Shown here one piece after another: positions 51,737-60,923 of a stretch of DNA of 64,000 nt. This DNA comes from Marinovum sp. (lineage in GTDB: Bacteria > Pseudomonadota > Alphaproteobacteria > Rhodobacterales > Rhodobacteraceae), in assembly GCA_022447495.1 (NCBI GenBank), contig JAKVBH010000013.1, forward strand, positions 35,073-99,072. Reading direction: 5' to 3'. The position numbers and the translations under genes are program-made. Positions within the stretch are counted from its first letter, which is position 1, and each line of letters opens with the position of its first letter. The notes under the pieces were generated by a model. That model was not told the origin of the DNA, ran no database searches, and saw only the letters and a program-made list of their open reading frames with translations.

Positions 51737-52804
51737 TCACGTGAACCTTGCGGGCGAGAGCGCATCGGCGATCTCTGTTCCAATCTCAGGCGGGCGACCC
51801 AGAACAACATCCGCAATCAAACGACCTGCAGCGGGCGATGTCTGAATGCCGTTTCCGCCTTGTCCTGCGCACCAGATAAAACTGGGCATCGTCGCATCTG
51901 CGCCCAAAACAAACGTCCTGTCCGGCGCAAAGGATCGCAGACCCGCCCAATTGGAAAGCATGCGTGAGACCTGCGCTGTCACCATCTCCTCGTATCTCGC
52001 AATCCCTTCGGCCAAGACCATGTCCTCTGCCCAGGCATCGCCTGCGGGCACTGGTTCTTCTTCAGCTGGCGAGACAATCATCGCACCTGCATCGGCCTTG
52101 GCATACCATTGTTCATCAACGCCCATCAAAAACGGCCAACCACTGACGTCATACCCCTCCGGAGCGGGCACGCGGGCGACTGAGCGTTGGTTTGGCGTGA
52201 TCTCGATATCTTGCGCTCCAGCCATGGCGGCAATCTCACTTGCCCAGGCGCCGGCGGCATTGATGATGACATCAGCGCGATAGATTTCCCCAGCGGTTAC
52301 GCGCCATCCGTACGCGTCGCGTGCGATGTCAGTGACACGGGCCTTGGTGACGATCTGAGCACCATTTGCCCGCGCACATTTGGTGAAGCCTTGCAGCAAG
52401 GCATCTGTGTCGATGTCATAGACATCCTTCTGAACCGCGACACGGGCCACGGCATCTCTATTGAGAATTGGCACCATATCCAGCGCCGCCTCCACGGTGA
52501 TCTCGGTCATGGTATCTGCGGCCATCTCCGCCTCAAACGTGGCGTCTTCGCCTGCTTTGGCCAATAGCATCATGCCCCGCGGAGACAGCAGATGGTTGTT
52601 CTCAAAATGGCCCCGACCTGCTGCGATCAACGCTTGGGTCAGGCGATTGCCATACCCCGGCACAAACGCTGCCGCGGACCGCCCCGAAGAATGGTACGAT
52701 AAGGCATCTTCCGCTTCGAGCAACGTGACGCGCGCCTCACCCGCCAACGCCGCCGCCGCAGAGAGCCCCGCTGCTCCGCCACCAATGATCACAATATTTC
52801 GCAT
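51737..52804 (-). CDS. FAD-dependent oxidoreductase, DAO family
   Basis: A 355-residue protein with the FAD Rossmann motif I-V-I-I-G-G-G-A-A-G-L-S-A-A and the late F-I-W-C-A-G-Q-G-G-N-G-I-Q-T-S. It belongs to the D-amino-acid-oxidase/glycine-oxidase-like group, which oxidises amines or amino acids. The substrate is unknown. It is a single-gene unit divided from the BMP operon by a terminator. Confidence 0.85.
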   Translation of the reverse strand: MRNIVIIGGGAAGLSAAAALAGEARVTLLEAEDALSYHSSGRSAAAFVPGYGNRLTQALIAAGRGHFENNHLLSPRGMMLLAKAGEDATFEAEMAADTMTEITVEAALDMVPILNRDAVARVAVQKDVYDIDTDALLQGFTKCARANGAQIVTKARVTDIARDAYGWRVTAGEIYRADVIINAAGAWASEIAAMAGAQDIEITPNQRSVARVPAPEGYDVSGWPFLMGVDEQWYAKADAGAMIVSPAEEEPVPAGDAWAEDMVLAEGIARYEEMVTAQVSRMLSNWAGLRSFAPDRTFVLGADATMPSFIWCAGQGGNGIQTSPAAGRLIADVVLGRPPEIGTEIADALSPARFT

Positions 52805-53042
52805 CCATACCCCGCGTGGTTAAGCTGCGTCCCCGCCAGTGCGCCCATGCCAGCGCGTCTGAGCAGACAAGAAAAAAGCAGGAGCTGTCCTGATTCAACG
52901 ACTTTCAAGATCAGACCAGAGAAAGCAAAGGGCAAGGATTTTCGCTGAGCCGAAGGAACCAAGTCCTGAAGGCTCAACTTGATACCAACGCAGCCTGCGC
53001 ATGACTGATCCGTCGGTCGACATTGGCTGGCAATTTTGAACA

Positions 53043-53077
53043 GAAAAAAAATGGCCCGCCAATATGACGGGCCTTTG
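53043..53077 (-). terminator. Rho-independent terminator of the xdh-BMP operon
   Basis: Read on the minus strand, GGCCCGTCATATTGGCGGGCC (53053-53073) forms a stem followed by A and a run of T (about 53045-53051). It directly follows the BMP gene and closes the long operon. Confidence 0.85.
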
Positions 53078-53097
53078 GGTCTCATTCAGTGGAGATA

Positions 53098-54192
53098 TCA
53101 GTTTGGAATTTCAGCCGTGATGCCTTGCACGTAGAAGTTCATGCCCAGCAGGGGGCCGTCTTCGATAGTCTCGCCATCGGCCAGGAACTGTTCGCCCGCT
53201 TGGTTGAACATTGGACCTGTAAACGGGTGGTATTCGCCCGCCGTGATCGCTTCGATCATGCCTTGGGCTTCGGCTTGTACGTCCGCGGGGATCGCGTCGG
53301 TCATGGGGCCGATCACAACTTCTCCTTCTGGCATACCGCCCCAGCTGTCGATTTGCTCATAGGTACCGTCCATCAATTGGCCCACGCGCTTCACGTAGTA
53401 GGGGGACCAATCATCGATAATGGAGGTGATGCGCGGGCCCATGCTGCCGTCATCATTGGTGGCAAAGGCCGACATGTCGGACGCTTGACCAAAGCCAAAG
53501 GCGCTGCCGCCTTCTTTGGCGATCTCGGCCAAAGGTGCGGTGGAATCGGTGTGGGCCGTGATCATGTCGACACCTTGGTCAAGCATGGCGCGGGCCGCGT
53601 CGGCTTCTTTCGCGGGATCAAACCAAGTGTAGACCCAGGTCACCACCAACTCCACATCCGGGTTCACCGCTTTGGCGTGGTTGTAGTAGGAATTGATGCC
53701 CATGATCACTTCTGGGATCGGGAAAGACGCGATGTAGCCGATTTTGTTCGTCTTGGTCATGCGACCGGCGATATGGCCCACAACGGCGCGGCCTTCGTAG
53801 AAGCGCGAGTTGTAGCTGGAGACATTGCTGTGCTCACGCTTGTAGCCGGTGGCATGTTCGAACTTCACTTTTGGGAACTTGGCCGCAACCGCATTGGTGG
53901 GGTCCATGTAGCCAAAGGAGGTGGTGAAGATGATGTCACAGCCAGACAGGGCCATCTGCGTGATCACGCGCTCACTGTCGGCGCCTTCGGGCACGCTTTC
54001 CTGCCAGCGGACGTTGACCTTGTCGCCATAGGTTTCTTTGACGGCCAATGCGCCTTGGTGGTGCTGATAGGTCCAGCCGCCATCGCCGATTGGCCCGACA
54101 TAGACAAAGCAGGCCTCGGTTGGGTCTTGTGCCGCTGCCGCGGTGGCCAGGCCAAGCGTGGCCGCAGATGCCAGCAAAAGGTTACGGATCAT
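53098..54192 (-). CDS. BMP-family ABC transporter substrate-binding protein
   Basis: A 364-residue lipoprotein-like or periplasmic receptor of the BMP/Med family, with a signal peptide (L-L-L-A-S-A-A-T-L-G-L-A-T-A-A-A-A). It has F-V-Y-V-G-P-I-G-D-G-G-W-T-Y-Q-H-H and F-T-T-S-F-G-Y-M-D. BMP proteins bind purine nucleosides or related compounds; the operon with xanthine dehydrogenase points to purines. The ATG at 54192 is clear from the signal peptide. It is the last gene of the operon. Confidence 0.87.
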   Translation of the reverse strand: MIRNLLLASAATLGLATAAAAQDPTEACFVYVGPIGDGGWTYQHHQGALAVKETYGDKVNVRWQESVPEGADSERVITQMALSGCDIIFTTSFGYMDPTNAVAAKFPKVKFEHATGYKREHSNVSSYNSRFYEGRAVVGHIAGRMTKTNKIGYIASFPIPEVIMGINSYYNHAKAVNPDVELVVTWVYTWFDPAKEADAARAMLDQGVDMITAHTDSTAPLAEIAKEGGSAFGFGQASDMSAFATNDDGSMGPRITSIIDDWSPYYVKRVGQLMDGTYEQIDSWGGMPEGEVVIGPMTDAIPADVQAEAQGMIEAITAGEYHPFTGPMFNQAGEQFLADGETIEDGPLLGMNFYVQGITAEIPN

Positions 54193-54224
54193 GAGTGGTT
54201 CTCCCCATAGGTGGTGCCGCGTCT

Positions 54225-55157
54225 CTAGCGCGACTGTTGGAACGCCCGACCAAGACTTGCAGGAGCTGCGTGGCTCCCGCGGCCTTTGCCTGACGTGATC
54301 AAAACGAGCACAAGGATCGTTATCAGATAAGGCGCCATAGACAAGTACTGCACCCCGATGGTCACCCCGGCCGCTTGCAGGTTCAATTGCAACACGGTGA
54401 GACCGCCAAAAAGATAGGCACCGATCAAAACCCGTCCAGCGCGCCAGGAGGCAAAGACCACAATGGCCAAAGCAATCCAGCCCGCGCCAGCGGTCATCCC
54501 TTCGGTCCATTGCGGCAACCGCACGAGGCTAAGATAGGCGCCCCCAAGCCCCGCAAGCGACCCCCCAAAGGCAATCGCCGCCAGCCGAATGCGCACAACT
54601 TTATAGCCCAAGGCATGGGCGGCATCGTGGTTCTCACCCACCGCGCGAAGGATCAGGCCCACCCGCGTGTGCTTGATCACGTACCACACAACGAGCACGA
54701 GCAAGAGTGAGAGATAGACCACCGGGTCATGGCCAAAAAGCACCGGTCCAAGGAACGGCAAATCCGAGAGCGGACCAAAGTCGATCTGGCTAAGTGTGGG
54801 GGCTTTCATCCCCTCATAGGGCTTGCCCAAAAGCGCCGAGAGGCCAAGCCCCACAAGCGTGAGCCCTAGCCCTGTGGCCACTTGGTTCGACAGCAACACC
54901 TGCGTCAGCAACCCAAACGCCAAGGCCAAAAGCGCGCTGGCAAAGGCTGCGGCCACAAAACCAAGGGCGGGCACTTCGGTGTTGAAGCCCACGATGAAGC
55001 CGGTGACCGCGCCGATGATCATCATGCCTTCCACACCAAGGTTCAAAACCCCCGCGCGCTCCACCACCATCTCGCCCAATGCGGCGAGCAAGATCGGCGT
55101 GGCTGAGACCATAAGGGCAGCGACGAGAAGGGCGGGATCAATTGCTGAGAGGTCCAT
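54225..55157 (-). CDS. BMP-type ABC transporter permease 2
   Basis: A 310-residue membrane protein with about eight to nine hydrophobic segments and the family core E-R-A-G-V-L-N-L-G-V-E-G-M-M-I-I-G-A. It forms the pore with the other permease. Its ATG overlaps the stop of the upstream permease gene (TAATG). Confidence 0.88.
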   Translation of the reverse strand: MDLSAIDPALLVAALMVSATPILLAALGEMVVERAGVLNLGVEGMMIIGAVTGFIVGFNTEVPALGFVAAAFASALLALAFGLLTQVLLSNQVATGLGLTLVGLGLSALLGKPYEGMKAPTLSQIDFGPLSDLPFLGPVLFGHDPVVYLSLLLVLVVWYVIKHTRVGLILRAVGENHDAAHALGYKVVRIRLAAIAFGGSLAGLGGAYLSLVRLPQWTEGMTAGAGWIALAIVVFASWRAGRVLIGAYLFGGLTVLQLNLQAAGVTIGVQYLSMAPYLITILVLVLITSGKGRGSHAAPASLGRAFQQSR

Positions 55158-56245
55158 TACGCCGTCACCTTAGTCGTTCCAAACCGCACGCGGTAATTTG
55201 TGAATACGTCCATCGCCAATAGGAAGAACAAGAGCATCCCTTGGAAGAGCTGGATCGCCGCTGCAGGTACGCCCAACAACAACTGCGCCAACTCGCCCCC
55301 AATGTAGGTGAGCGCCATGAGAAGCCCCGCAAGCAGGATGCCCACTGGATGCAATCGGCCCAGAAAGGCCACGATGATCGCCGTGAACCCATAGCCAGAG
55401 GCGAAATCGATGGTGATCTGGCCCGCAGGTCCGCTCACCTCAAAAAGTCCCGCAAGGCCGGCCAACGCTCCGGCAAGCCCCAGACAAAAGATCACGATCC
55501 GCGTCGGGTTCACGCCCGCAAACCGCGCGGCCCGAGGCGCTTCGCCTGCGAGTCGTACATGGAATCCGCGAATGTGCCGGGTCATCATCACATAGGTCGC
55601 AATCACCACCACTAAGGAGAGCGCGACCCCCCAATGCATGCCAGTGCCTTCGATCAACTCTGGATTCGACGCTGCGTCCCAATGGCCTAGGTTCCGCGAT
55701 CCAGGAAAGCCCATGCCCTCGGGATTGCGCAACACCCCAGTGGAGACCATGGCCAAGATATTCTCGGCCACATACACGAGCATCAGCGAGACCAGGATCT
55801 CATTGGTACCAAAGCGCACCTTCAGCACCGCCGGGATCATCGCCCAGGCCCAACCGCCCAATCCGCCAAAGAGCACCATCAGTGGGAAAATGAGCGGGCT
55901 TTCAGAAGGGTAAAACGCCAATCCCGCCGCCGCGCCACAGATGGCGCCCATGATGTATTGACCCTCGGCACCAATGTTCCAAATCCCGGCGCGAAAGCCA
56001 ATCGACAACCCAATGGCAATCAAAATGAGCGGCCCGGCTTTGACCAAAAGCTGTGGGCGGGAGTAGCTGGCAAAGGGCTCGGCAAACAGCGGGTCCCAAA
56101 AGATCACCCGGATCGCTTCGAACGGATCATTGCCCAGCAAGGCAAACATGATACCGCCTGCCAACATGGTCAGAAGCACCGCCAAAAGCGGGGTGAGCAT
56201 CGCAACCGTTCGGTTCGGGTTCAACCGTTTCTCAAGCCTTACCAC
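55157..56245 (-). CDS. BMP-type ABC transporter permease 1
   Basis: A 362-residue membrane protein with about nine hydrophobic segments and the motif G-I-W-N-I-G-A-E-G-Q-Y-I-M-G-A, equivalent to N-L-G-V-E-G-M in its partner. It is the first of two permease genes. About 80 bp separate it from the ATPase gene. Confidence 0.88.
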   Translation of the reverse strand: MVRLEKRLNPNRTVAMLTPLLAVLLTMLAGGIMFALLGNDPFEAIRVIFWDPLFAEPFASYSRPQLLVKAGPLILIAIGLSIGFRAGIWNIGAEGQYIMGAICGAAAGLAFYPSESPLIFPLMVLFGGLGGWAWAMIPAVLKVRFGTNEILVSLMLVYVAENILAMVSTGVLRNPEGMGFPGSRNLGHWDAASNPELIEGTGMHWGVALSLVVVIATYVMMTRHIRGFHVRLAGEAPRAARFAGVNPTRIVIFCLGLAGALAGLAGLFEVSGPAGQITIDFASGYGFTAIIVAFLGRLHPVGILLAGLLMALTYIGGELAQLLLGVPAAAIQLFQGMLLFFLLAMDVFTNYRVRFGTTKVTA

Positions 56246-56324
56246 GTCACTCCCCCGTCCAAGACATGCAATGCCTCTTTTTCTCGCTGAATTAATCCCC
56301 GATGGAGGCGCTTCAAAACAACGC

Positions 56325-57836
56325 TCATTTCACCACCTCCAGATCATGCGCCCCGCCCATCATCAGGCCAATGGCTTCCATGCTCAGACCTTGCACAGGG
56401 CGAACGTCCGACAGCCGCCCCTCGTTGAGCGCGCCAAAACGGTCCGCAATTTCAATCAGTTCGTCGAGGTCTTGTGAGATCACAACAACCGCGGCACCGC
56501 CCGCGGCAAGGTCCAAAAGCGCCTGCCGGATCGCGGCGGCGGCAGCAGCATCCACACCCCAGGTCGGCTGGTTCACAACAAGCACTTCAGGCCGCTGCAA
56601 GACCTCGCGGCCAATTACGTATTTCTGCAAATTCCCACCCGAGAGCGCCCGAGCCGCGACATGAGAGCCGGGTGTGCGCACGTCAAATTGGGAAATAACA
56701 CGCTCTGCAAAGGACTTGGCCGCGCCCCAATCAATAAAGCCACGCGAAAGCATACCTTCGCGCTTGGCCCCGGTGAGAGCAGCGTTCTCCACCAAGCTCA
56801 TGTCTGGCACTGCGGCATGGCCCAATCGTTCCTCGGGGGCGGACAAAACGCCCAATCCACGCCGCGCTTCCGGGCCTGCATTGCCCACGGGCTTGCCATC
56901 AAGCGCGACCATGCCTGCGGCAACCGGCCGTTCGCCTGATAGTGCAGAGAGCAATTCGTCCTGACCATTGCCCGCGACCCCGCCGAGCCCGAGAACTTCG
57001 CCCGCGCGCACCTCGAACGAGATGTCTTTGAGCGATGTGCCAAAGGCATCGGAGGCGGGCAAAGACAGTCCTCGCACCGCGAGCCGCACCTCACCCAAAT
57101 CGCCGGCTTGGCCCTTGGGCGCCGCAAAAGACGCCCCAACCATCATTTCCGCCAATTCCCGCGCCGTCGTGTCCGCCGGCGTACAGGTCGCGACCTTCTT
57201 CCCGCCGCGCAGGATTGTTGCCGTGTCACAGAGCGCGCGAATCTCTTCGAGCTTGTGGCTTATATAAAGGATCGATGTGCCCTCTGCCGCGAGTTTGCGC
57301 AGCGTGTCAAATAGGATGTCCACCTCCTGCGGTGTGAGCACGGATGTCGGTTCATCCATTATCAAAAGGCGTGGGTTCTGCAGCAAACAGCGAATGATCT
57401 CCACACGCTGTCGTTCCCCCGCCGAGAGCGTGCCGACCACGCGGTGGGGTGAAAGCGGTAGGCCATAGGCTTCAGACACTTCGGTGATCCTGGCTGCCAG
57501 TTCGCGTGGGGCGGGGGGCTCATCCATGCCAAGCGCGATGTTCTCGGCCACGTCCAGAGCGTCAAACAGCGAAAAGTGTTGAAACACCATGGCCACACCC
57601 GCCGCGCGGGCTGCTTGCGGTGAGACGGGGGCAAAGCTGCCGTCCATATCCATTGTGCCGCGATCCGGTTTCACCAGCCCGTAGATCATCTTGACCAAGG
57701 TTGATTTGCCCGCGCCATTCTCGCCCAAAAGCGCGTGAATCTCGCCCTTGCCAATCGCGAAGGAGACATCGTCATTGGCGACAACGCCAGGATAACCCTT
57801 GGTTAGCCCTTCAAGAGTCAGAAGCGCGTTGGTCAT
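56325..57836 (-). CDS. BMP-type ABC transporter ATP-binding protein, double-domain
   Basis: A 503-residue protein with two ATPase halves: Walker A G-E-N-G-A-G-K-S-T, signature L-S-A-G-E-R-Q-R-V and Walker B L-L-I-M-D-E-P-T in the first; the second has a degenerate G-V-A-G-N-G-Q and the signature L-S-G-G-N-L-Q-K. It is the usual nucleoside-type (YufO/NupA) ATPase. It starts inside the last 26 bp of xdhC, so transport and dehydrogenase genes are physically coupled. Confidence 0.9.
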   Translation of the reverse strand: MTNALLTLEGLTKGYPGVVANDDVSFAIGKGEIHALLGENGAGKSTLVKMIYGLVKPDRGTMDMDGSFAPVSPQAARAAGVAMVFQHFSLFDALDVAENIALGMDEPPAPRELAARITEVSEAYGLPLSPHRVVGTLSAGERQRVEIIRCLLQNPRLLIMDEPTSVLTPQEVDILFDTLRKLAAEGTSILYISHKLEEIRALCDTATILRGGKKVATCTPADTTARELAEMMVGASFAAPKGQAGDLGEVRLAVRGLSLPASDAFGTSLKDISFEVRAGEVLGLGGVAGNGQDELLSALSGERPVAAGMVALDGKPVGNAGPEARRGLGVLSAPEERLGHAAVPDMSLVENAALTGAKREGMLSRGFIDWGAAKSFAERVISQFDVRTPGSHVAARALSGGNLQKYVIGREVLQRPEVLVVNQPTWGVDAAAAAAIRQALLDLAAGGAAVVVISQDLDELIEIADRFGALNEGRLSDVRPVQGLSMEAIGLMMGGAHDLEVVK

Positions 57837-58581
57837 TGCAACCTCCCGTTTTTGTGGTCTGCTGTCGCGCCTCGGAGAGGTATCTTGACACCACACCTAC
57901 CGCAATGGCCTGTGGATGTTTGCCCAAGACGGGTTCGCCAATAGGGCAGGTGATGCGCGCGATTTGAGCGGGGCCATGGCCCAACGCGCTCAATCGTTTT
58001 GAAAACCGTGCCCATTTGGTGGCCGACCCGATGAGCCCGCAAGAGCCAAACCTATGCATCAGAGCCGCGTGACACAGCGCGAGGTCCAACTCATGGCTAT
58101 AGGTGAAGATCAGATGGTCGCTATCGTGCGGAGCAAACGCCATAGCGTCCGTGAGCTGTGGGGCTGGGAAAACGCGAACACTGGCGGGCACGTCTTCCGG
58201 AAACCGCTCCGGCGCATCGTCAAGCCATGTGACAGCGACATCCGGCAAATCGGCAAACACCGACACCACCGCACGCCCCACATGGCCCGCGCCCCAAATC
58301 CAAAGAGGTTTCCCCCTCATTTCTTGAGGCTTGGCGTCTGAAAAGGTTACAGTGACCGCGCCGCCACAGCATTGTCCAAGGGCGGGTCCCAGGGGGAAAA
58401 CACGTTCGCCCTTGGTCTGACCTTCCGCCAACATCTCGCGTGCAATTCGGGTGGCATCCCATTCGAGGGCGCCGCCGCCAATTGTCCCGCTTTGACCTGA
58501 GCGCGTCACGCACATCCACGCACCAACTTCGCGGGGCACCGACCCGCGGGTCGCAGAGACTGTAACGTAAATCGCCGTCAT
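57811..58581 (-). CDS. xdhC: Xanthine dehydrogenase accessory protein
   Basis: A 256-residue protein with the N-terminal R-G-S-V-P-R-E-V-G-A-W-M and the NAD-fold-like W-I-W-G-A-G-H-V-G-R-A. XdhC inserts the sulfurated molybdenum cofactor into XdhB. The ATG overlaps the xdhB stop by 4 bp and the ATPase start lies in its end, so the operon is continuous. Confidence 0.88.
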   Translation of the reverse strand: MTAIYVTVSATRGSVPREVGAWMCVTRSGQSGTIGGGALEWDATRIAREMLAEGQTKGERVFPLGPALGQCCGGAVTVTFSDAKPQEMRGKPLWIWGAGHVGRAVVSVFADLPDVAVTWLDDAPERFPEDVPASVRVFPAPQLTDAMAFAPHDSDHLIFTYSHELDLALCHAALMHRFGSCGLIGSATKWARFSKRLSALGHGPAQIARITCPIGEPVLGKHPQAIAVGVVSRYLSEARQQTTKTGGCNDQRASDS

Positions 58582-60923
58582 CCGCGCACCCGTTCCACGG
58601 CCCAAAGTACCGCTTCCGGCGTCGCAGGCGCATCGAGCATCGGATAGTCAGGCCCGCAGGCCGCCACCGCATCGCTCAGCGCAAAGAACACCGACATACC
58701 CAACATGAACGGCGGTTCCCCCACCGCTTTGGAGCGGTAAACCGTCTCGGACCGATTCTCGCCATCCCATAGCGCGACGTTAAACACCTCAGGCGTGTCT
58801 GACGCGGCAGGGATCTTGTAGGTCGAGGGCGCATGGGTACGCAGTCGCCCCCGGCCATCCCACACGAGCTCTTCCATGGTCAGCCAACCCGCGCCTTGCA
58901 CAAATCCACCTTCCACTTGGCCAATATCCAAAGCCGGGTTCAGCGACCGCCCCGCATCGTGCAAAATGTCGGTGCGCAGTATGCGGTATTCGCCCGTGAG
59001 CGTGTCAATCACCACCTCTGAGCACGCCGCCCCATAGGCAAAATAGAAAAACGGCCGCCCTTTGCCGCGCAGGCGGTCCCATTCTATGTCGGGTGTTTTG
59101 TAGAACCCCGTGGCCGAGAGCGGCACGCGCCCTTGATAGCAAAGCTTCGCGGCCTGAGCGAAGGTGAGGCGTTCGGTCCCTAACGACACAGACCCATCGG
59201 AAAAAACCACCTCTGACGGCGCCATTTGATAGAGTGCTGCCAAATGCTCCGCCATCCGCTCGCGGATCGTGTCACAGGCAATTTGCACGGCCATGCCGTT
59301 GAGATCTGATCCCGAAGACGCCGCTGTGGCCGATGTATTGGGCACTTTTGCGGTGTCAGTTGCCGTTATCTTGACCACCTCCATGCCCACGCCAAAACGG
59401 TCCGCCGCGACCTGTGCCACCTTCTGGAAAAGGCCCTGTCCCATCTCGGTGCCGCCATGGTTCAATGCAATCGAGCCGTCTTGATAGACATGCACCAAGG
59501 CGCCCGCCTGGTTGAGATGGGTGAGCGTAAAGCTGATCCCAAATTTCACTGGCGTCAGTGCAATGCCCTTCTTCAGCACCGGCTGTGCCGCATTCCACTC
59601 AGAAATCGCTGCCCGCCGCGCGGTGTAATCAGAGCTCTCAACCAAATGTTCGGTCATCTCATCCAGAATGAAATCGGTGACCTCCATCCCATAGGGCGTG
59701 GCATTGTTTACCTGTTTCTTCTGGCCCGAAACATCCTCGGGGGCGCGCGGAGCGCGGGGGGCAGACAGCCCCCCTCGACCAGCTGGCGCATAGTAATTCC
59801 TGCGGCGCAATTCGAGTGGATCAAGCCCGAGCACATGAGCTGCATGGTCCATCACCCGCTCAATTCCAAGCATGCCTTGGGGCCCGCCAAATCCGCGAAA
59901 CGCCGTTGCGCTTTGCGTGTTTGTACGCAAACGATGGCTCTCAATCCGCGCGGCGGGGAGGAGATAGGCATTGTCTGAATGCAGCATGGCCCGATCCGCC
60001 ACAGGCAGGGACAGGTCTTGGGCCCAGCCGCAGCGGGTGTATTGGACAAAATCCACACCCAAGATGCGACCCTCGGAATCAAACCCCGCGCGGTAATCGA
60101 TGCGGAAATCATGGCGTTTACCGGTGATGACCATGTCATCGTCGCGGTCGTAGCGCATCTTGCACGCCCGCCCGGTGCGGGCCGCTGCGAGGGCGCAAGA
60201 CACAGCCAGCGCATTTCCTTGACTTTCTTTCCCGCCAAATCCTCCGCCCATACGTCGTGTCTCCACGCGGACGCTGTGCATTGGCACCCCCATGGCATCG
60301 GCCACCTTGTGTTGGATTTCGGTGGGGTGTTGGGTCGAGCTAGAAACCAGCATGTCGCCATTGTCTTGCGGGATGGCGAGGGCGGCTTGGCCTTCGAGGT
60401 AAAAATGCTCCTGACCACCCATTTCAAGGCGACCTTCGATCATATGCGTCGCGCCGTCTAACGCTATAGAAATATTCGCTTTTTCGTAAATGCGCGGCCC
60501 ATCTTCGAACCGGGCATTGGCGGCGATTGCGTCCTCGATGGAGAAGATCGGGGGACGCTCAGCATAGCTGATCTTGCCCAGTCGGACGGCCGCGCGCGCG
60601 GCGAGGTGACTTACGGCAATGACCAGGAAAATTGGCTGGCCCACGTAATGGACAGTGCCTGTTGCGAGGAGCGGTTCGTCATGGATCGACGGGCTAACGT
60701 CGTTTTCGAAAGGCAAATCTTCAGCTGTCAGGACGTCCTCTACGCCCGGCGCGGCGCGTACGGCAGAAAGGTCGATCGCAGTAATCTCTCCATGGGCCAC
60801 CTCCGAGGTGCCAAAGGCCAGATGCAGTGTGCCACGTGCCGTGGGGATGTCATCGACATACCGGGCGGCACCGGAGACATGCAGACGCGCAGCGTCGTGG
60901 GGGAGGGGTTTGGCCACACTCAC
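58578..60923 (-). CDS. xdhB: Xanthine dehydrogenase molybdopterin-binding subunit, with in-frame repeat
   Basis: A 781-residue molybdenum subunit oxidising hypoxanthine and xanthine. Moco-site signatures include G-G-G-F-G-G-K-E-S-Q, A-F-R-G-F-G-G-P-Q-G and the late A-V-G-E-P-P-F-M with the catalytic Glu. Residues about 382-403 (G-R-G-G-L-S-A-P-R-A-P-R-A-P-E-D-V-S) are encoded by a copy of the hairpin repeat read in reverse, placed in a surface-like loop after R-R-R-N-Y-Y-A-P. The frame is kept. It starts 4 bp before the xdhA stop. Confidence 0.9.
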   Translation of the reverse strand: MSVAKPLPHDAARLHVSGAARYVDDIPTARGTLHLAFGTSEVAHGEITAIDLSAVRAAPGVEDVLTAEDLPFENDVSPSIHDEPLLATGTVHYVGQPIFLVIAVSHLAARAAVRLGKISYAERPPIFSIEDAIAANARFEDGPRIYEKANISIALDGATHMIEGRLEMGGQEHFYLEGQAALAIPQDNGDMLVSSSTQHPTEIQHKVADAMGVPMHSVRVETRRMGGGFGGKESQGNALAVSCALAAARTGRACKMRYDRDDDMVITGKRHDFRIDYRAGFDSEGRILGVDFVQYTRCGWAQDLSLPVADRAMLHSDNAYLLPAARIESHRLRTNTQSATAFRGFGGPQGMLGIERVMDHAAHVLGLDPLELRRRNYYAPAGRGGLSAPRAPRAPEDVSGQKKQVNNATPYGMEVTDFILDEMTEHLVESSDYTARRAAISEWNAAQPVLKKGIALTPVKFGISFTLTHLNQAGALVHVYQDGSIALNHGGTEMGQGLFQKVAQVAADRFGVGMEVVKITATDTAKVPNTSATAASSGSDLNGMAVQIACDTIRERMAEHLAALYQMAPSEVVFSDGSVSLGTERLTFAQAAKLCYQGRVPLSATGFYKTPDIEWDRLRGKGRPFFYFAYGAACSEVVIDTLTGEYRILRTDILHDAGRSLNPALDIGQVEGGFVQGAGWLTMEELVWDGRGRLRTHAPSTYKIPAASDTPEVFNVALWDGENRSETVYRSKAVGEPPFMLGMSVFFALSDAVAACGPDYPMLDAPATPEAVLWAVERVRG
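59715..59780 (+). repeat. Hairpin repeat inside xdhB
   Basis: Plus strand: TTTCTTCTGGCCCGAAACAT, CCTCGGGGGCG and hairpin GGGGGGCAGACAGCCCCCC (59756-59774). It is nearly identical to the xdhA copy but lies opposite to the gene's direction. It has no stop codon in the xdhB frame. Confidence 0.75.

Noticed and set aside
53089..54210. Long plus-strand open frame (373 codons) opposite the BMP receptor
   Set aside because: It is antisense to a clearly conserved gene, has odd composition rich in His, Gly and Arg, and no family resemblance.
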